From contig NZ_OENE01000015.1 in the NCBI RefSeq assembly GCF_900239495.1, positions 1-64,000 on the forward strand: 64,000 nucleotides of DNA, read 5' to 3'. Both the position numbers and the translations under genes were made by a program. The first letter of the stretch is position 1, and each line of letters opens with the position of its first letter. The DNA comes from Tenacibaculum finnmarkense genomovar ulcerans. Lineage in GTDB: Bacteria; Bacteroidota; Bacteroidia; Flavobacteriales; Flavobacteriaceae. Shown piece after piece: positions 41,172 to 50,171 of this stretch. The notes below the pieces were generated by a model that was not told the DNA's origin, ran no database searches, and was given only the letters and a program-made list of their open reading frames with translations.

Positions 41172-41837
41172 TTAATAATTATCATTTTCAGAAACCCCTT
41201 TAGTAACCAAAGAAACTCCTGCTGATGTTCCTAAGCGAGTTGCACCTAGTTTAATATATTTCGCTGCTGTTTCGATATCTTTAATACCGCCAGCCGCTTT
41301 TATTTGCACGCTATTTTTAACCGTAAACTTCATCAATTCAACCTGTTTAAAAGTAGCGCCACCTGTACCAAAACCTGTCGATGTTTTTATAAAATTAGCA
41401 CCTGAATTTACCGCGAGCAAACAAACTGTTTTCAGTTTTTCTTCGGATAAATAACAATTCTCAAAAATTACTTTTAAAACATTATTTCCGATGGCTTTTT
41501 TTATCAACCTTATTTCATTTTCAACATAATCATAATCGCTAGCCAACAATTTACCAACATTAATAACCATATCAATTTCTGACGCACCATTTTCAATACA
41601 ATTAACCGCCTCAAAAATTTTAGCTTCGGTAGTCATTGCCCCTAAAGGAAACCCAATAACAGCGGCTATTTTTACATCAGAATCCACTAAGATTTCTTTT
41701 GCTAATTTCACATAACAGCCGTTTACACAAACGGCATAAAAACCGTATTTAATGGCTTGTTCACACAGTTGTATAATATCGTTATCTGTAGCGGTTGCTT
41801 TTAGTAAAGTGTGGTCTATATAGGTATTTAATTGCAT
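41172..41837 (-). CDS. deoC: Deoxyribose-phosphate aldolase
   Basis: 221 residues. It cleaves 2-deoxyribose 5-phosphate to acetaldehyde and glyceraldehyde 3-phosphate. The Schiff-base lysine is in NFIKTSTGFGTGGAT (about 147), and DMVINVGKL with KVIFENCYL completes the barrel pattern. The short class I bacterial form is usual. ATG at 41837 is taken; one codon earlier is TTG. It lies 14 bases downstream of the cupin gene, so the two are probably co-transcribed. Confidence 0.94.
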   Translation of the reverse strand: MQLNTYIDHTLLKATATDNDIIQLCEQAIKYGFYAVCVNGCYVKLAKEILVDSDVKIAAVIGFPLGAMTTEAKIFEAVNCIENGASEIDMVINVGKLLASDYDYVENEIRLIKKAIGNNVLKVIFENCYLSEEKLKTVCLLAVNSGANFIKTSTGFGTGGATFKQVELMKFTVKNSVQIKAAGGIKDIETAAKYIKLGATRLGTSAGVSLVTKGVSENDNY

Positions 41838-41851
41838 CAATTTTATCTCTT

Positions 41852-42184
41852 TTATACGTTTTCAACTCTTTTTAAAGTATCTGTTTTTGATAATGACAAA
41901 CGTACAACACTTTCTTCTACTGCTGTTAAATCATGTACTACTTGTGGTTTTAATGAAATTATATCCCCAGCATTTAATTGCTTTATCGCTCCCTCAACGC
42001 CAAAATCAATACAACCTTTTATCACCTGAACAATTATTGCAAAAGGTGCTTGATGCGCTTCCATTACTTGTCCTTTTTTAAAAACAATGCGAATTTCTTT
42101 TGAAAAACCCGTATCCAATAATAATGATACGGCAGGTTTGTTTTCATTAAACTTAATATCTTCTAAAAATGAGGCTACTTTCAT
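41852..42184 (-). CDS. Cupin-domain protein
   Basis: 110 residues forming a single cupin barrel. MEAHQAPFAIIVQVIKG and LNAGDIISLKPQVVHDLTAV correspond to cupin motifs 1 and 2; one histidine of motif 1 and the motif 2 histidine are kept, so metal binding is possible though incomplete. It lies between ccoI (17 bases upstream) and deoC. In several Bacteroidota a similar cupin sits by respiratory or Crp/Fnr genes, but no function is known. Confidence 0.75.
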   Translation of the reverse strand: MKVASFLEDIKFNENKPAVSLLLDTGFSKEIRIVFKKGQVMEAHQAPFAIIVQVIKGCIDFGVEGAIKQLNAGDIISLKPQVVHDLTAVEESVVRLSLSKTDTLKRVENV

Positions 42185-42201
42185 AAGTATTATCTTTTAA
42201 A

Positions 42202-44574
42202 TTATTTTATTTTTTTTCCTAATAAATTTGTTGCAATCGTTGTAAATAAAACAATACTAATAGAACTTAAAGGCATTAAAATTGCGGCAATCACAGGCTT
42301 TAATTGTCCTGTTGTAGCAAAATACAACCCAATTAAATTATAACATAACGACAATATAAAACTATACTTTATTATTTTAATTGCCTTTTTTGATACCTTT
42401 ATATAATTGCCAATTTCATTAAATTTTGAAGCATCTAAAATAGCATCACAAGCAGGAGAAAACACGTTAATATTTTCTGATAATGAAATTCCAACATTAC
42501 TTTGTGCCAATGCCCCTGCATCATTTAAGCCATCACCAATCATAATTACGCTTTCTCCTTTATTTTGTAAATTTTCAACGTAATTTAATTTATCTTCTGG
42601 CTTTTGATTGAATAAAAATGAGGTGTTTTTAGGTAATAAATCTTCTAAAAATTTCTTTTCGCCTTCATTATCACCAGAAACAACTGCTAAATTATAATTT
42701 GTATTTAATTCCGAAAACAAGTCTTTTACGCCATTTCTGTACGCATTTTTAAACACATACTTTCCTTTATAAATTCCATCAAAACCAATATGTACAGAAG
42801 TATCTAAATTGAGTTTTTCTTTGGTATTATTCACAAAAGATGACGAACCTATTTTTACATCTACCCCATTACATCTAGCTTCAATTCCTTTTCCTGTGTA
42901 CTCTTTAAAACTATCAACAGGCAACATTTCTGCCGATAAAAAACCGTATAACATTCTACTTAACGGATGATTTGACGCTCGTAAAACACTTTTTAAAAGT
43001 ACTTTTTCTTCGGATGACACTTCACTTCCTTTATACTCAATTTGATTTTCTTTACTTGTTGTAAGTGTTCCTGTTTTATCAAAAATAACAGTATCAATTG
43101 CTGCTAACTGCTCTACAACCGTAGCATTTTTTAAGTAGAATTTCTTCTTTCCTAAAATACGAAGCATATTCCCTAAAGTAAACGGAGCTGCTAAAGCGAT
43201 TGCACACGGACATGCAATAATTAAGACAGCAGTAAATACATTTAAAGCTTTGCTTGAATCAAAATACAGCCAAAATGCAGTGGAAATAAAAGCAATTATT
43301 AAAACGGTAACTGTAAAATTCTGACTTATACGATCTGTCAATGTTTTAAATGAGGAGTTTTTATCTTTCTTAAACACATCATTACTCCACAATTGGGTTA
43401 AATAACTTTGCGAAACCGAGCTTAAAACTTCCATTTCTACAACTCCCGATAATTGCTTTCCACCTGCAAATAATTTATCACCCGATTTTTTAATTACAGG
43501 AACTGCTTCACCTGTAACAAAACTGTAATCGATTTTTGCATTTCCGTTGATTAAAATTCCATCAACAGGAATTAATTCTTGATTTCTGATTAATAATCTG
43601 TCGCCTTTTTCAACATCATAAATTTGTACATTTTCTTCTTTTCCTTCGGATGAAATTCGAGTTACCGCAATTGGAAAATACGATTTATAATCACGTTCAA
43701 AAGACAAGAAATTATAGGTTTTCTGTTGAAAAAACTTCCCTAATAACAAGAAGAAAACCAAGCCTGTTAAACTATCAAAAAAACCAGTTCCGATATCAAA
43801 AATAATTTCAACAGAACTTCGGATAAATAAAACAGCAATTCCTAAAGCAATAGGAACATCAATATTTAAAATTTTAGCACGTAAACCTTTATATGCCGAT
43901 ATAAAATAATCTTGCCCCGCATAAAAAACTACAGGTAATGAGAAGAAAAACATCAACCAACGGAATATCTCTTTGTATTGTTCCAACCAAAAACCAGTCA
44001 CTTCAAAATATTCTGGAAACGATAAAAACATGACATTTCCGAAAGAAAAACCTGCAATTCCTAATTTATAAATTAAGCTTCGGTCAACTTTCTTTTTGCC
44101 TACTTCGTAATCTTCTAAACTGATATACGGTTCATACCCGATAGAACTCAATAATAACACAATTTCTTTTAACGAAATAATTTCTGAGTTATACGTAATT
44201 CGAACTGTTTTCTTAGGGAAATCAACTTGCGCCGAACTAATGTTTCGTTGCAATTTATGCACGTTTTCTAACACCCAAATACACGAACTACAATGTATAT
44301 GGGGTATATATAAGTTAACAACATGCAAATTACCGTCGTTAAACTCTAGTAGTTTATCGGTAATAGATGCGTTGTCTAGAAAGTCGTATTTTCCTTGAAT
44401 TTCTTCTGGAATTGCTCCAGGATTGTTTTGAAAATCATAGTAACAGGTTAAATCATTTTCTGAAAAAATTTCAAAAACCGTCTTACAACCATTACAACAA
44501 AAAGATTTCTCTTTTATAGTAATGGTTTTGGTATCACATTCGTTACCACAATGAAAACATTTTGTGTTTTCCAT
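42202..44574 (-). CDS. ccoI: Copper-translocating P-type ATPase of the cbb3 pathway (CcoI/FixI)
   Basis: 790 residues. It pumps copper out of the cytoplasm for the CuB centre of cbb3 oxidase. An N-terminal cysteine-rich knuckle (C6, C9, C13, C26, C27, C30) precedes an HMA domain with HCSSC (94-98). Eight membrane helices include the transport motif ACPCAIALAAP; the phosphorylation site is FDKTGTLT and the hinge is GDGLNDAGALAQ. The N-terminal knuckle is the usual mark of the FixI branch, as opposed to CopA. It is divergent from the Fnr-like regulator and 12 kb from the rest of the cco genes. Confidence 0.95.
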   Translation of the reverse strand: MENTKCFHCGNECDTKTITIKEKSFCCNGCKTVFEIFSENDLTCYYDFQNNPGAIPEEIQGKYDFLDNASITDKLLEFNDGNLHVVNLYIPHIHCSSCIWVLENVHKLQRNISSAQVDFPKKTVRITYNSEIISLKEIVLLLSSIGYEPYISLEDYEVGKKKVDRSLIYKLGIAGFSFGNVMFLSFPEYFEVTGFWLEQYKEIFRWLMFFFSLPVVFYAGQDYFISAYKGLRAKILNIDVPIALGIAVLFIRSSVEIIFDIGTGFFDSLTGLVFFLLLGKFFQQKTYNFLSFERDYKSYFPIAVTRISSEGKEENVQIYDVEKGDRLLIRNQELIPVDGILINGNAKIDYSFVTGEAVPVIKKSGDKLFAGGKQLSGVVEMEVLSSVSQSYLTQLWSNDVFKKDKNSSFKTLTDRISQNFTVTVLIIAFISTAFWLYFDSSKALNVFTAVLIIACPCAIALAAPFTLGNMLRILGKKKFYLKNATVVEQLAAIDTVIFDKTGTLTTSKENQIEYKGSEVSSEEKVLLKSVLRASNHPLSRMLYGFLSAEMLPVDSFKEYTGKGIEARCNGVDVKIGSSSFVNNTKEKLNLDTSVHIGFDGIYKGKYVFKNAYRNGVKDLFSELNTNYNLAVVSGDNEGEKKFLEDLLPKNTSFLFNQKPEDKLNYVENLQNKGESVIMIGDGLNDAGALAQSNVGISLSENINVFSPACDAILDASKFNEIGNYIKVSKKAIKIIKYSFILSLCYNLIGLYFATTGQLKPVIAAILMPLSSISIVLFTTIATNLLGKKIK

Positions 44575-44594
44575 ATTTACTCTTTTGCCTAGTG

Positions 44595-44638
44595 CAAAGG
44601 TCTTATAAGAAGCGTAATTAAAACATGATATATATCAG
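44595..44638 (-). promoter_or_regulatory. ccoI promoter: -7 box and Fnr-type palindrome
   Basis: On the minus strand GACCTTTG (rc of 44595-44602) differs from TAnnTTTG by one base. The palindrome ATGATATATATCAG (44625-44638) is centred 36.5 bases upstream of its last G, exactly as at the ccoS promoter. The 22-base spacer is the same length in both. Confidence 0.6.
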
Positions 44639-44646
44639 CTTTTTGT

Positions 44647-44654
44647 TATCTTTG
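44647..44654 (+). promoter_or_regulatory. -7 box of the Fnr-like regulator gene
   Basis: TATCTTTG matches the TAnnTTTG consensus exactly, 23 bases before the ATG. The palindrome at 44625-44638 covers the place where the -33 box would be, so binding there could repress this promoter while activating ccoI. Confidence 0.6.
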
Positions 44655-44677
44655 AACTAGCCTAACTAAAAATTACT

Positions 44678-45364
44678 ATGAGCAAGTGTGAACAATGTGC
44701 TATTCGTCAACTTAATTCTTTAAAATCACTCACAAAAGATGAATTGATTCGGGTTGCGGGGTGTAAAACATCTAAAACCATAAAAAAAGGAACTGTTTTG
44801 TTTGAAGAAGGTGAGCATATTAATGGTATTTTCTGTGTTAAAAAAGGTATTTGTAAAGTCTCAAAAATGAGTGATAATGGTAGAGATCAAATTGTAAATT
44901 TGGTAAGAAAAGGTGATTTACTAGGCGAGCGAAGTTTAATTAATGATGAAGCCTCTAATTTAAAAGCAATTGCTATAAATGATATGGAGATTTGTTTTAT
45001 CCCTAAAGAAGAAATTGTTAGAGATTTAGAAGAAAACCAAAAATTTACCATGGATATTCTTAAAACAATGGCATCTTCCCTTAAAACTGCGGATGATTTT
45101 ATTGTTGATATGGCTCAAAAAACCGTTAAACAGCGCTTAGCTTCTACCTTATTAAACCTTAATCGTAAATTTACTAAAAATGAAAATGGGGCTTTAGATA
45201 TTCAATTATCTAGAGAAGATATTGCCAATATTATTGGTACAGCCACCGAATCGGCAATTCGATTACTTTCTGAATTTAAAAAGAAAAAACTAATTGATTT
45301 AAAAGGAAAAGAAGTTTTTATTCTTGATAAACAAGCCTTAAAAGATATTTCAACAGGATTTTAA
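44678..45364 (+). CDS. Fnr-like Crp-family regulator with N-terminal cysteines
   Basis: 228 residues. A cyclic-nucleotide-binding-type barrel (about 25-140) is followed by a winged helix with LSREDIANIIGTATESAIRLL. Cysteines at 4 and 7 (SKCEQCAI) and 29, and further ones at 53 and 59, could hold a [4Fe-4S] cluster, as C20, C23, C29 and C122 do in E. coli Fnr. Recognition-helix residues E-S-x-x-R are as in Fnr/Crp. It is divergent from ccoI. It is the best candidate to bind the palindromes upstream of ccoS, ccoI and hpp-hmp. Confidence 0.85.
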   Translation: MSKCEQCAIRQLNSLKSLTKDELIRVAGCKTSKTIKKGTVLFEEGEHINGIFCVKKGICKVSKMSDNGRDQIVNLVRKGDLLGERSLINDEASNLKAIAINDMEICFIPKEEIVRDLEENQKFTMDILKTMASSLKTADDFIVDMAQKTVKQRLASTLLNLNRKFTKNENGALDIQLSREDIANIIGTATESAIRLLSEFKKKKLIDLKGKEVFILDKQALKDISTGF

Positions 45365-45388
45365 AACATTTTTTACTTAAAAATAAAA

Positions 45389-45410
45389 AAACGTCTAATT
45401 ATAGACGTTT
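45389..45410. terminator. Bidirectional terminator between the Fnr-like gene and the DUF3467 gene
   Basis: AAACGTCTA (45389-45397) pairs with TAGACGTTT (45402-45410) around a four-base loop, with A and T runs on both sides. Confidence 0.85.
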
Positions 45411-45420
45411 TTTTTTGTTT

Positions 45421-45729
45421 TTAAGCTTCCCCTGTTGTCCCTCCAAAATTCATTGGAATTGGTACCTGCTCATAGTCTTTAATTTCACCATTTGTTTGTT
45501 CAAATTTTTGAACATTTTCAACCAAAGCTTTTGCAAGTCTTTTAGCATGTTGTGGTGTTAAAATAATTCTTGATTTTACCTTTGGCTTTGGAATACCTGG
45601 CATAATATTGATAAAATCAACGATAAATTCTGATACTGAATGATTGATTATCGCTAAATTACTATAGGTTCCTTCAGCAATATCTTGATCTAATTCAATA
45701 TTTAATTGTGGTTCTTTATTGTTTTCCAT
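45421..45729 (-). CDS. DUF3467 family protein
   Basis: 102 residues. The central SEFIVDFINIMPGIPKPKVKS and ILTPQHAKRLAKALVENVQKFE match DUF3467, a small soluble family typical of Bacteroidota with no known function. The segment LTPQHAKRLAKAL resembles a conserved helix found in proteins that sit next to rpoC in this phylum. It follows rpoC on the same strand, with a strong terminator (45746-45774) between, so it may be transcribed by read-through or by its own weak promoter. Confidence 0.85.
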   Translation of the reverse strand: MENNKEPQLNIELDQDIAEGTYSNLAIINHSVSEFIVDFINIMPGIPKPKVKSRIILTPQHAKRLAKALVENVQKFEQTNGEIKDYEQVPIPMNFGGTTGEA

Positions 45730-45745
45730 AATATTAATAATAAAA

Positions 45746-45774
45746 AAAGGCCTCTAAAAAATTTAGAGGCCTTT
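45746..45774 (-). terminator. Terminator of the rpoBC operon
   Basis: AAAGGCCTCTAAA (45746-45758) pairs perfectly with TTTAGAGGCCTTT (45762-45774); on the minus strand TTTTTTTATTA follows. It begins 11 bases after the rpoC stop. Confidence 0.88.
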
Positions 45775-45784
45775 GTATTAAAAA

Positions 45785-48700
45785 TTATAAATTTTCTTCC
45801 ATTTCTTCTCTAGGCCCTACAATCTGACGATCGTAAGATCTCATTCCTGTACCTGCTGGTATACGTTTACCTACAATTACATTTTCTTTTAATCCTTCTA
45901 AGGTATCAATTTTACCGTTTACTGCGGCTTCGTTTAATACTTTAGTAGTTTCCTGGAACGACGCTGCCGATATAAATGATTTCGTTTGTAACGAAGCTCT
46001 AGTAATCCCTTGTAAAATTTGTTCAGCTGTTGCTGGTTTCGCTTCACGAGCGGCTACTAAATTTTTATCTGCTCTACGTAAAATAGAATTTTCATCTCTT
46101 AATTGACGTGCCGAAACAATCTGTCCTGCTTGTAAATTTTCAGAATCTCCTGCATCTTCAACAACTTTCATTCCGTAGATAGCATCATTGTCTTTGATAA
46201 AGTCATTCTTATGAATTAATTGATTTTCTAGTAATAAGGTATCTCCAGAATCAATAATTCTAACTTTACGCATCATTTGACGTACTACTACTTCGAAATG
46301 CTTGTCATTAATTTTTACACCCTGTAAACGATATACTTCTTGAATTTCGTTTACTAAATATTGTTGTACCGCTGAAGGTCCTTGAATATTTAAAATATCG
46401 ATAGGCGTTGTCGCTCCATCAGATAAAGGCATACCTGCTTTAATAAAATCGTTCTCTTGAACTAAAATTTGGTTTGATAATTTTACTAAATACTTAGTAA
46501 TATCTCCTGTTTTAGATTCAATAATAATTTCACGATTTCCTCGCTTAATTTTACCGAAAGATACTACACCATCAATCTGAGCAATTACTGCTGGATTAGA
46601 TGGGTTACGTGCTTCAAATAATTCTGTTACACGTGGTAAACCTCCTGTAATATCGCCTGCTTTACCAGACTTACGTGGAATTTTCACTAAAGTATGACCT
46701 GTTTCAACTTTATCACCATCGCTAATCATTAAGTGAGCACCTACTGGTAAACTATACGAACGTAACGCATTACCATCAGCATCTTCAATAATTAATGAAG
46801 CAATGATTTTTTTGTTTTTAGAGTCAATCATAACTTTCTCTTGGAAACCAGTTTGCTCATCAACTTCAACAGTATAATTAATACCTTGTTCTAAGTTATC
46901 AAACTTCACACGTCCTCCAAATTCAGATACGATAACCCCGTTAAATGGATCCCACTGACATACAGCATCTCCTTTTTTAATGGTTTTCATATCTTTATTA
47001 AAGATAATTGAACCATAAGGAATAATGTTTGTACTTAATACGATTTCTGTCTTTTTGTCAATGATTTTGATTTCGGCAGTACGTGAAATAACTATTTCTA
47101 TTTCATTTCCGTCTTTATCTTTACCATTTACAGTACGTAAATCTTCAATTTTAACATTACCTTCATATTTTGCAATCAACTTATTCTCTTCAGAAATGTT
47201 TCCTGCTACCCCTCCAACGTGGAAAGTACGTAATGTTAACTGTGTACCAGGCTCTCCAATAGATTGTGCTGCAATTACACCAACTGCTTCACCTCTTTGA
47301 ACTTTTTTACCTGTTGATAATGATTGTCCGTAACATTTTTCACAAATTCCTCTTTCAGATTCACATGTTAATGCCGAACGAACTTCTACTTTATCAATAC
47401 CGCTTGCTTGAATTGTATTTGCTAATTTTGATGTAATTAATTCACCAGAAGCAACGATAATATCATCAGAATTTGGTGCATATACATCATTTAAAGATGT
47501 ACGCCCTGTAATTCTATCAGATAATGATTCAACGATTTCATCATTTTTCTTTAAAGGGGCAACTTCTAACCCTCTTAAAGTTCCACAATCAACTTCGTTT
47601 ACAATTACATCTTGTGATACATCTACTAAACGACGAGTTAAGTAACCAGCATCGGCTGTTTTAAGAGCCGTATCCGCTAAACCTTTACGAGCACCGTGAG
47701 TAGAGATAAAGTATTCTAAAATTGATAATCCTTCCTTAAAGTTAGAAAGAATTGGATTTTCAATAATTTCTCCACCTCCAGCGGTTGATTTTTTAGGTTT
47801 TGCCATTAATCCACGCATACCTGTTAACTGACGAATTTGTTCTTTAGAACCCCTTGCACCAGAATCAAGCATCATAAATACCGAGTTAAACCCTTGCTGA
47901 TCTTCTCGTAAACGCTTCATAGATAATTCTGTTAATCTGTTATTTGCAGACCCCCAAATATCAATTACCTGATTATAACGTTCTTTGTTAGTTAACATTC
48001 CCATGTTATAGTTAGATACAATTACGTCCACCTCTTTATTAGCTTCAGCAATCATCCCTTCCTTTTCTTCAGGAATAATAATATCTCCTAATGAGAAAGA
48101 TAAACCACCTTCAAAGGCGTATTTATACCCCATATTTTTAATTTCATCTAAGAAATCTCCAACAGCAGGAATATTAGTTACTTTTAAAATATCACCAATA
48201 ATACCTCTTAATGATTTTTTAGTTAAAACCTCATTAATATATCCAGCTTCTTTTGGTACTTTTTCATTAAATAAAACTCTACCAACCGTAGTTGCTACAA
48301 TTCTAGTTATATGTTCGCCATCTACAACATCTGCTGTACGAACTTTTATACCTGCGTTTAAGTCTACTCTTTCTTCATTTAAGGCGATAATAACCTCTTC
48401 TGGAGAATAAAAAGTTAATCCTTCACCTTTAATAAGCACTTCAGGTGTAGATTTTCTTTCTTTAGTCATATAATAAAGACCCAATACCATATCCTGAGAT
48501 GGTACCGTTACTGGTGCTCCATTTGCAGGGTTTAAAATATTGTGAGAACCTAACATTAAAATCTGAGCTTCTAAAATAGCTTCAGGCCCTAATGGTAAGT
48601 GAACAGCCATTTGATCTCCATCAAAATCGGCATTAAATGCCGAACATGCTAATGGATGTAAACGAATCGCTTTTCCTTCAATTAATTTTGGTTGAAAAGA

Positions 48701-50056
48701 TTGAATACCTAAACGGTGTAATGTAGGTGCACGGTTTAATAAAACTGGATGTCCTTTAATTACATTTTCTAAGATATCCCAAACAACTGGCTCTTTTCTA
48801 TCTATAATTTTCTTTGCAGATTTTACAGTTTTTACAATTCCTCTTTCTATTAACTTACGAATAACGAAAGGTTTGTATAATTCTGCTGCCATATCTTTTG
48901 GCAATCCACATTCAAATAATCTTAATTCTGGTCCAACAACAATTACCGAACGTGCAGAATAATCAACACGCTTACCTAGTAAGTTTTGACGGAAACGACC
49001 TTGCTTCCCTTTCAAACTATCAGATAACGATTTTAACGGTCTGTTAGATTCTGTTTTTACTGCTGATGATTTACGTGTGTTATCAAATAAAGAATCTACT
49101 GATTCTTGTAACATACGTTTTTCATTACGTAAAATAACCTCAGGTGCTTTAATTTCCATTAATCGTTTTAAACGATTATTACGGATAATTACACGACGGT
49201 ATAAATCGTTTAAATCTGAAGTAGCAAAACGACCTCCATCTAATGGCACTAAAGGACGTAATTCTGGCGGTATAACTGGTACAGCCTTCATAATCATCCA
49301 CTCAGGATTGTTCTCTCTATTTTTCTGAGAATCTCTAAAAGCTTCAACAACATTTAAACGCTTTAATGCTTCGTTTTTACGTTGCTTAGAAGTTTCAGTA
49401 TTTGCTTTATGACGTAATTCAAATGATAAAGAGTCTAAATCAATTCTTTCTAATAAATCGATTAAACATTCAGCTCCCATTTTAGCGATAAACTTAGTAG
49501 GATCTGTATCATCTAAATACATGTTTTCTTGTGGAAGTGTATCTAAGATATCTAAATACTCTTCTTCTGTTAAGAAGTCCATTTTATTCAATGACTCTCC
49601 TTCAGCAGTTTTAGCATCACCTGCTTGAATTACTACGTAACGTTCGTAGTAAATAATCATGTCTAACTTTTTAGATGGCAACCCTAAAAGGTATCCCATT
49701 TTGTTAGGCAATGATCTAAAATACCAAATATGTGCTACTGGTACAACTAAATTAATGTGACCTACTCTATCTCTACGTACCTTTTTCTCGGTAACTTCAA
49801 CCCCACATCGGTCACAAATGATTCCTTTATAACGGATTCTTTTGTATTTACCACAGGCACACTCATAGTCCTTTATAGGACCGAATATACGCTCACAAAA
49901 CAACCCATCTCTTTCTGGTTTATGTGTACGGTAATTTATAGTTTCTGGTTTTAAAACCTCACCTCTAGATGCCTCTAAAATAGACTCCGGAGATGCTAAA
50001 CCAATTGAAATTTTGTTAAACTTTTTAACAGTGTATTTTTCGTTCTTTCTTGCCAT
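45785..50056 (-). CDS. rpoC: RNA polymerase beta' subunit
   Basis: 1423 residues, the catalytic clamp subunit. The active-site magnesium motif is NADFDGD within [18 protein letters not shown]. The N-terminal zinc finger is [21 protein letters not shown], and a second zinc site is [14 protein letters not shown]. The trigger loop region [14 protein letters not shown] is also clear. Length is normal for the phylum. It follows rpoB by 115 bases, a gap that holds a large hairpin. Confidence 0.99.
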   Translation of the reverse strand: MARKNEKYTVKKFNKISIGLASPESILEASRGEVLKPETINYRTHKPERDGLFCERIFGPIKDYECACGKYKRIRYKGIICDRCGVEVTEKKVRRDRVGHINLVVPVAHIWYFRSLPNKMGYLLGLPSKKLDMIIYYERYVVIQAGDAKTAEGESLNKMDFLTEEEYLDILDTLPQENMYLDDTDPTKFIAKMGAECLIDLLERIDLDSLSFELRHKANTETSKQRKNEALKRLNVVEAFRDSQKNRENNPEWMIMKAVPVIPPELRPLVPLDGGRFATSDLNDLYRRVIIRNNRLKRLMEIKAPEVILRNEKRMLQESVDSLFDNTRKSSAVKTESNRPLKSLSDSLKGKQGRFRQNLLGKRVDYSARSVIVVGPELRLFECGLPKDMAAELYKPFVIRKLIERGIVKTVKSAKKIIDRKEPVVWDILENVIKGHPVLLNRAPTLHRLGIQSFQPKLIEGKAIRLHPLACSAFNADFDGDQMAVHLPLGPEAILEAQILMLGSHNILNPANGAPVTVPSQDMVLGLYYMTKERKSTPEVLIKGEGLTFYSPEEVIIALNEERVDLNAGIKVRTADVVDGEHITRIVATTVGRVLFNEKVPKEAGYINEVLTKKSLRGIIGDILKVTNIPAVGDFLDEIKNMGYKYAFEGGLSFSLGDIIIPEEKEGMIAEANKEVDVIVSNYNMGMLTNKERYNQVIDIWGSANNRLTELSMKRLREDQQGFNSVFMMLDSGARGSKEQIRQLTGMRGLMAKPKKSTAGGGEIIENPILSNFKEGLSILEYFISTHGARKGLADTALKTADAGYLTRRLVDVSQDVIVNEVDCGTLRGLEVAPLKKNDEIVESLSDRITGRTSLNDVYAPNSDDIIVASGELITSKLANTIQASGIDKVEVRSALTCESERGICEKCYGQSLSTGKKVQRGEAVGVIAAQSIGEPGTQLTLRTFHVGGVAGNISEENKLIAKYEGNVKIEDLRTVNGKDKDGNEIEIVISRTAEIKIIDKKTEIVLSTNIIPYGSIIFNKDMKTIKKGDAVCQWDPFNGVIVSEFGGRVKFDNLEQGINYTVEVDEQTGFQEKVMIDSKNKKIIASLIIEDADGNALRSYSLPVGAHLMISDGDKVETGHTLVKIPRKSGKAGDITGGLPRVTELFEARNPSNPAVIAQIDGVVSFGKIKRGNREIIIESKTGDITKYLVKLSNQILVQENDFIKAGMPLSDGATTPIDILNIQGPSAVQQYLVNEIQEVYRLQGVKINDKHFEVVVRQMMRKVRIIDSGDTLLLENQLIHKNDFIKDNDAIYGMKVVEDAGDSENLQAGQIVSARQLRDENSILRRADKNLVAAREAKPATAEQILQGITRASLQTKSFISAASFQETTKVLNEAAVNGKIDTLEGLKENVIVGKRIPAGTGMRSYDRQIVGPREEMEENL

Positions 50057-50117
50057 AATAAGTAATGGATTCGAATTAAAAATTGCCTCTAATTAAGGCG
50101 TATATTTAAAATGATTT

Positions 50118-50158
50118 ATCATTCGATAATTCATCAAAACTGACGATTATCGAATGAT
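50118..50158 (-). other. Hairpin in the rpoB-rpoC gap
   Basis: ATCATTCGATAAT (50118-50130) and ATTATCGAATGAT (50146-50158) form a perfect 13 bp stem with a 15-base loop. No T run follows on the minus strand, so an RNA processing site or mRNA stabiliser is more likely than a terminator. Confidence 0.7.
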
Positions 50159-50171
50159 ATTTCACTGTTTG

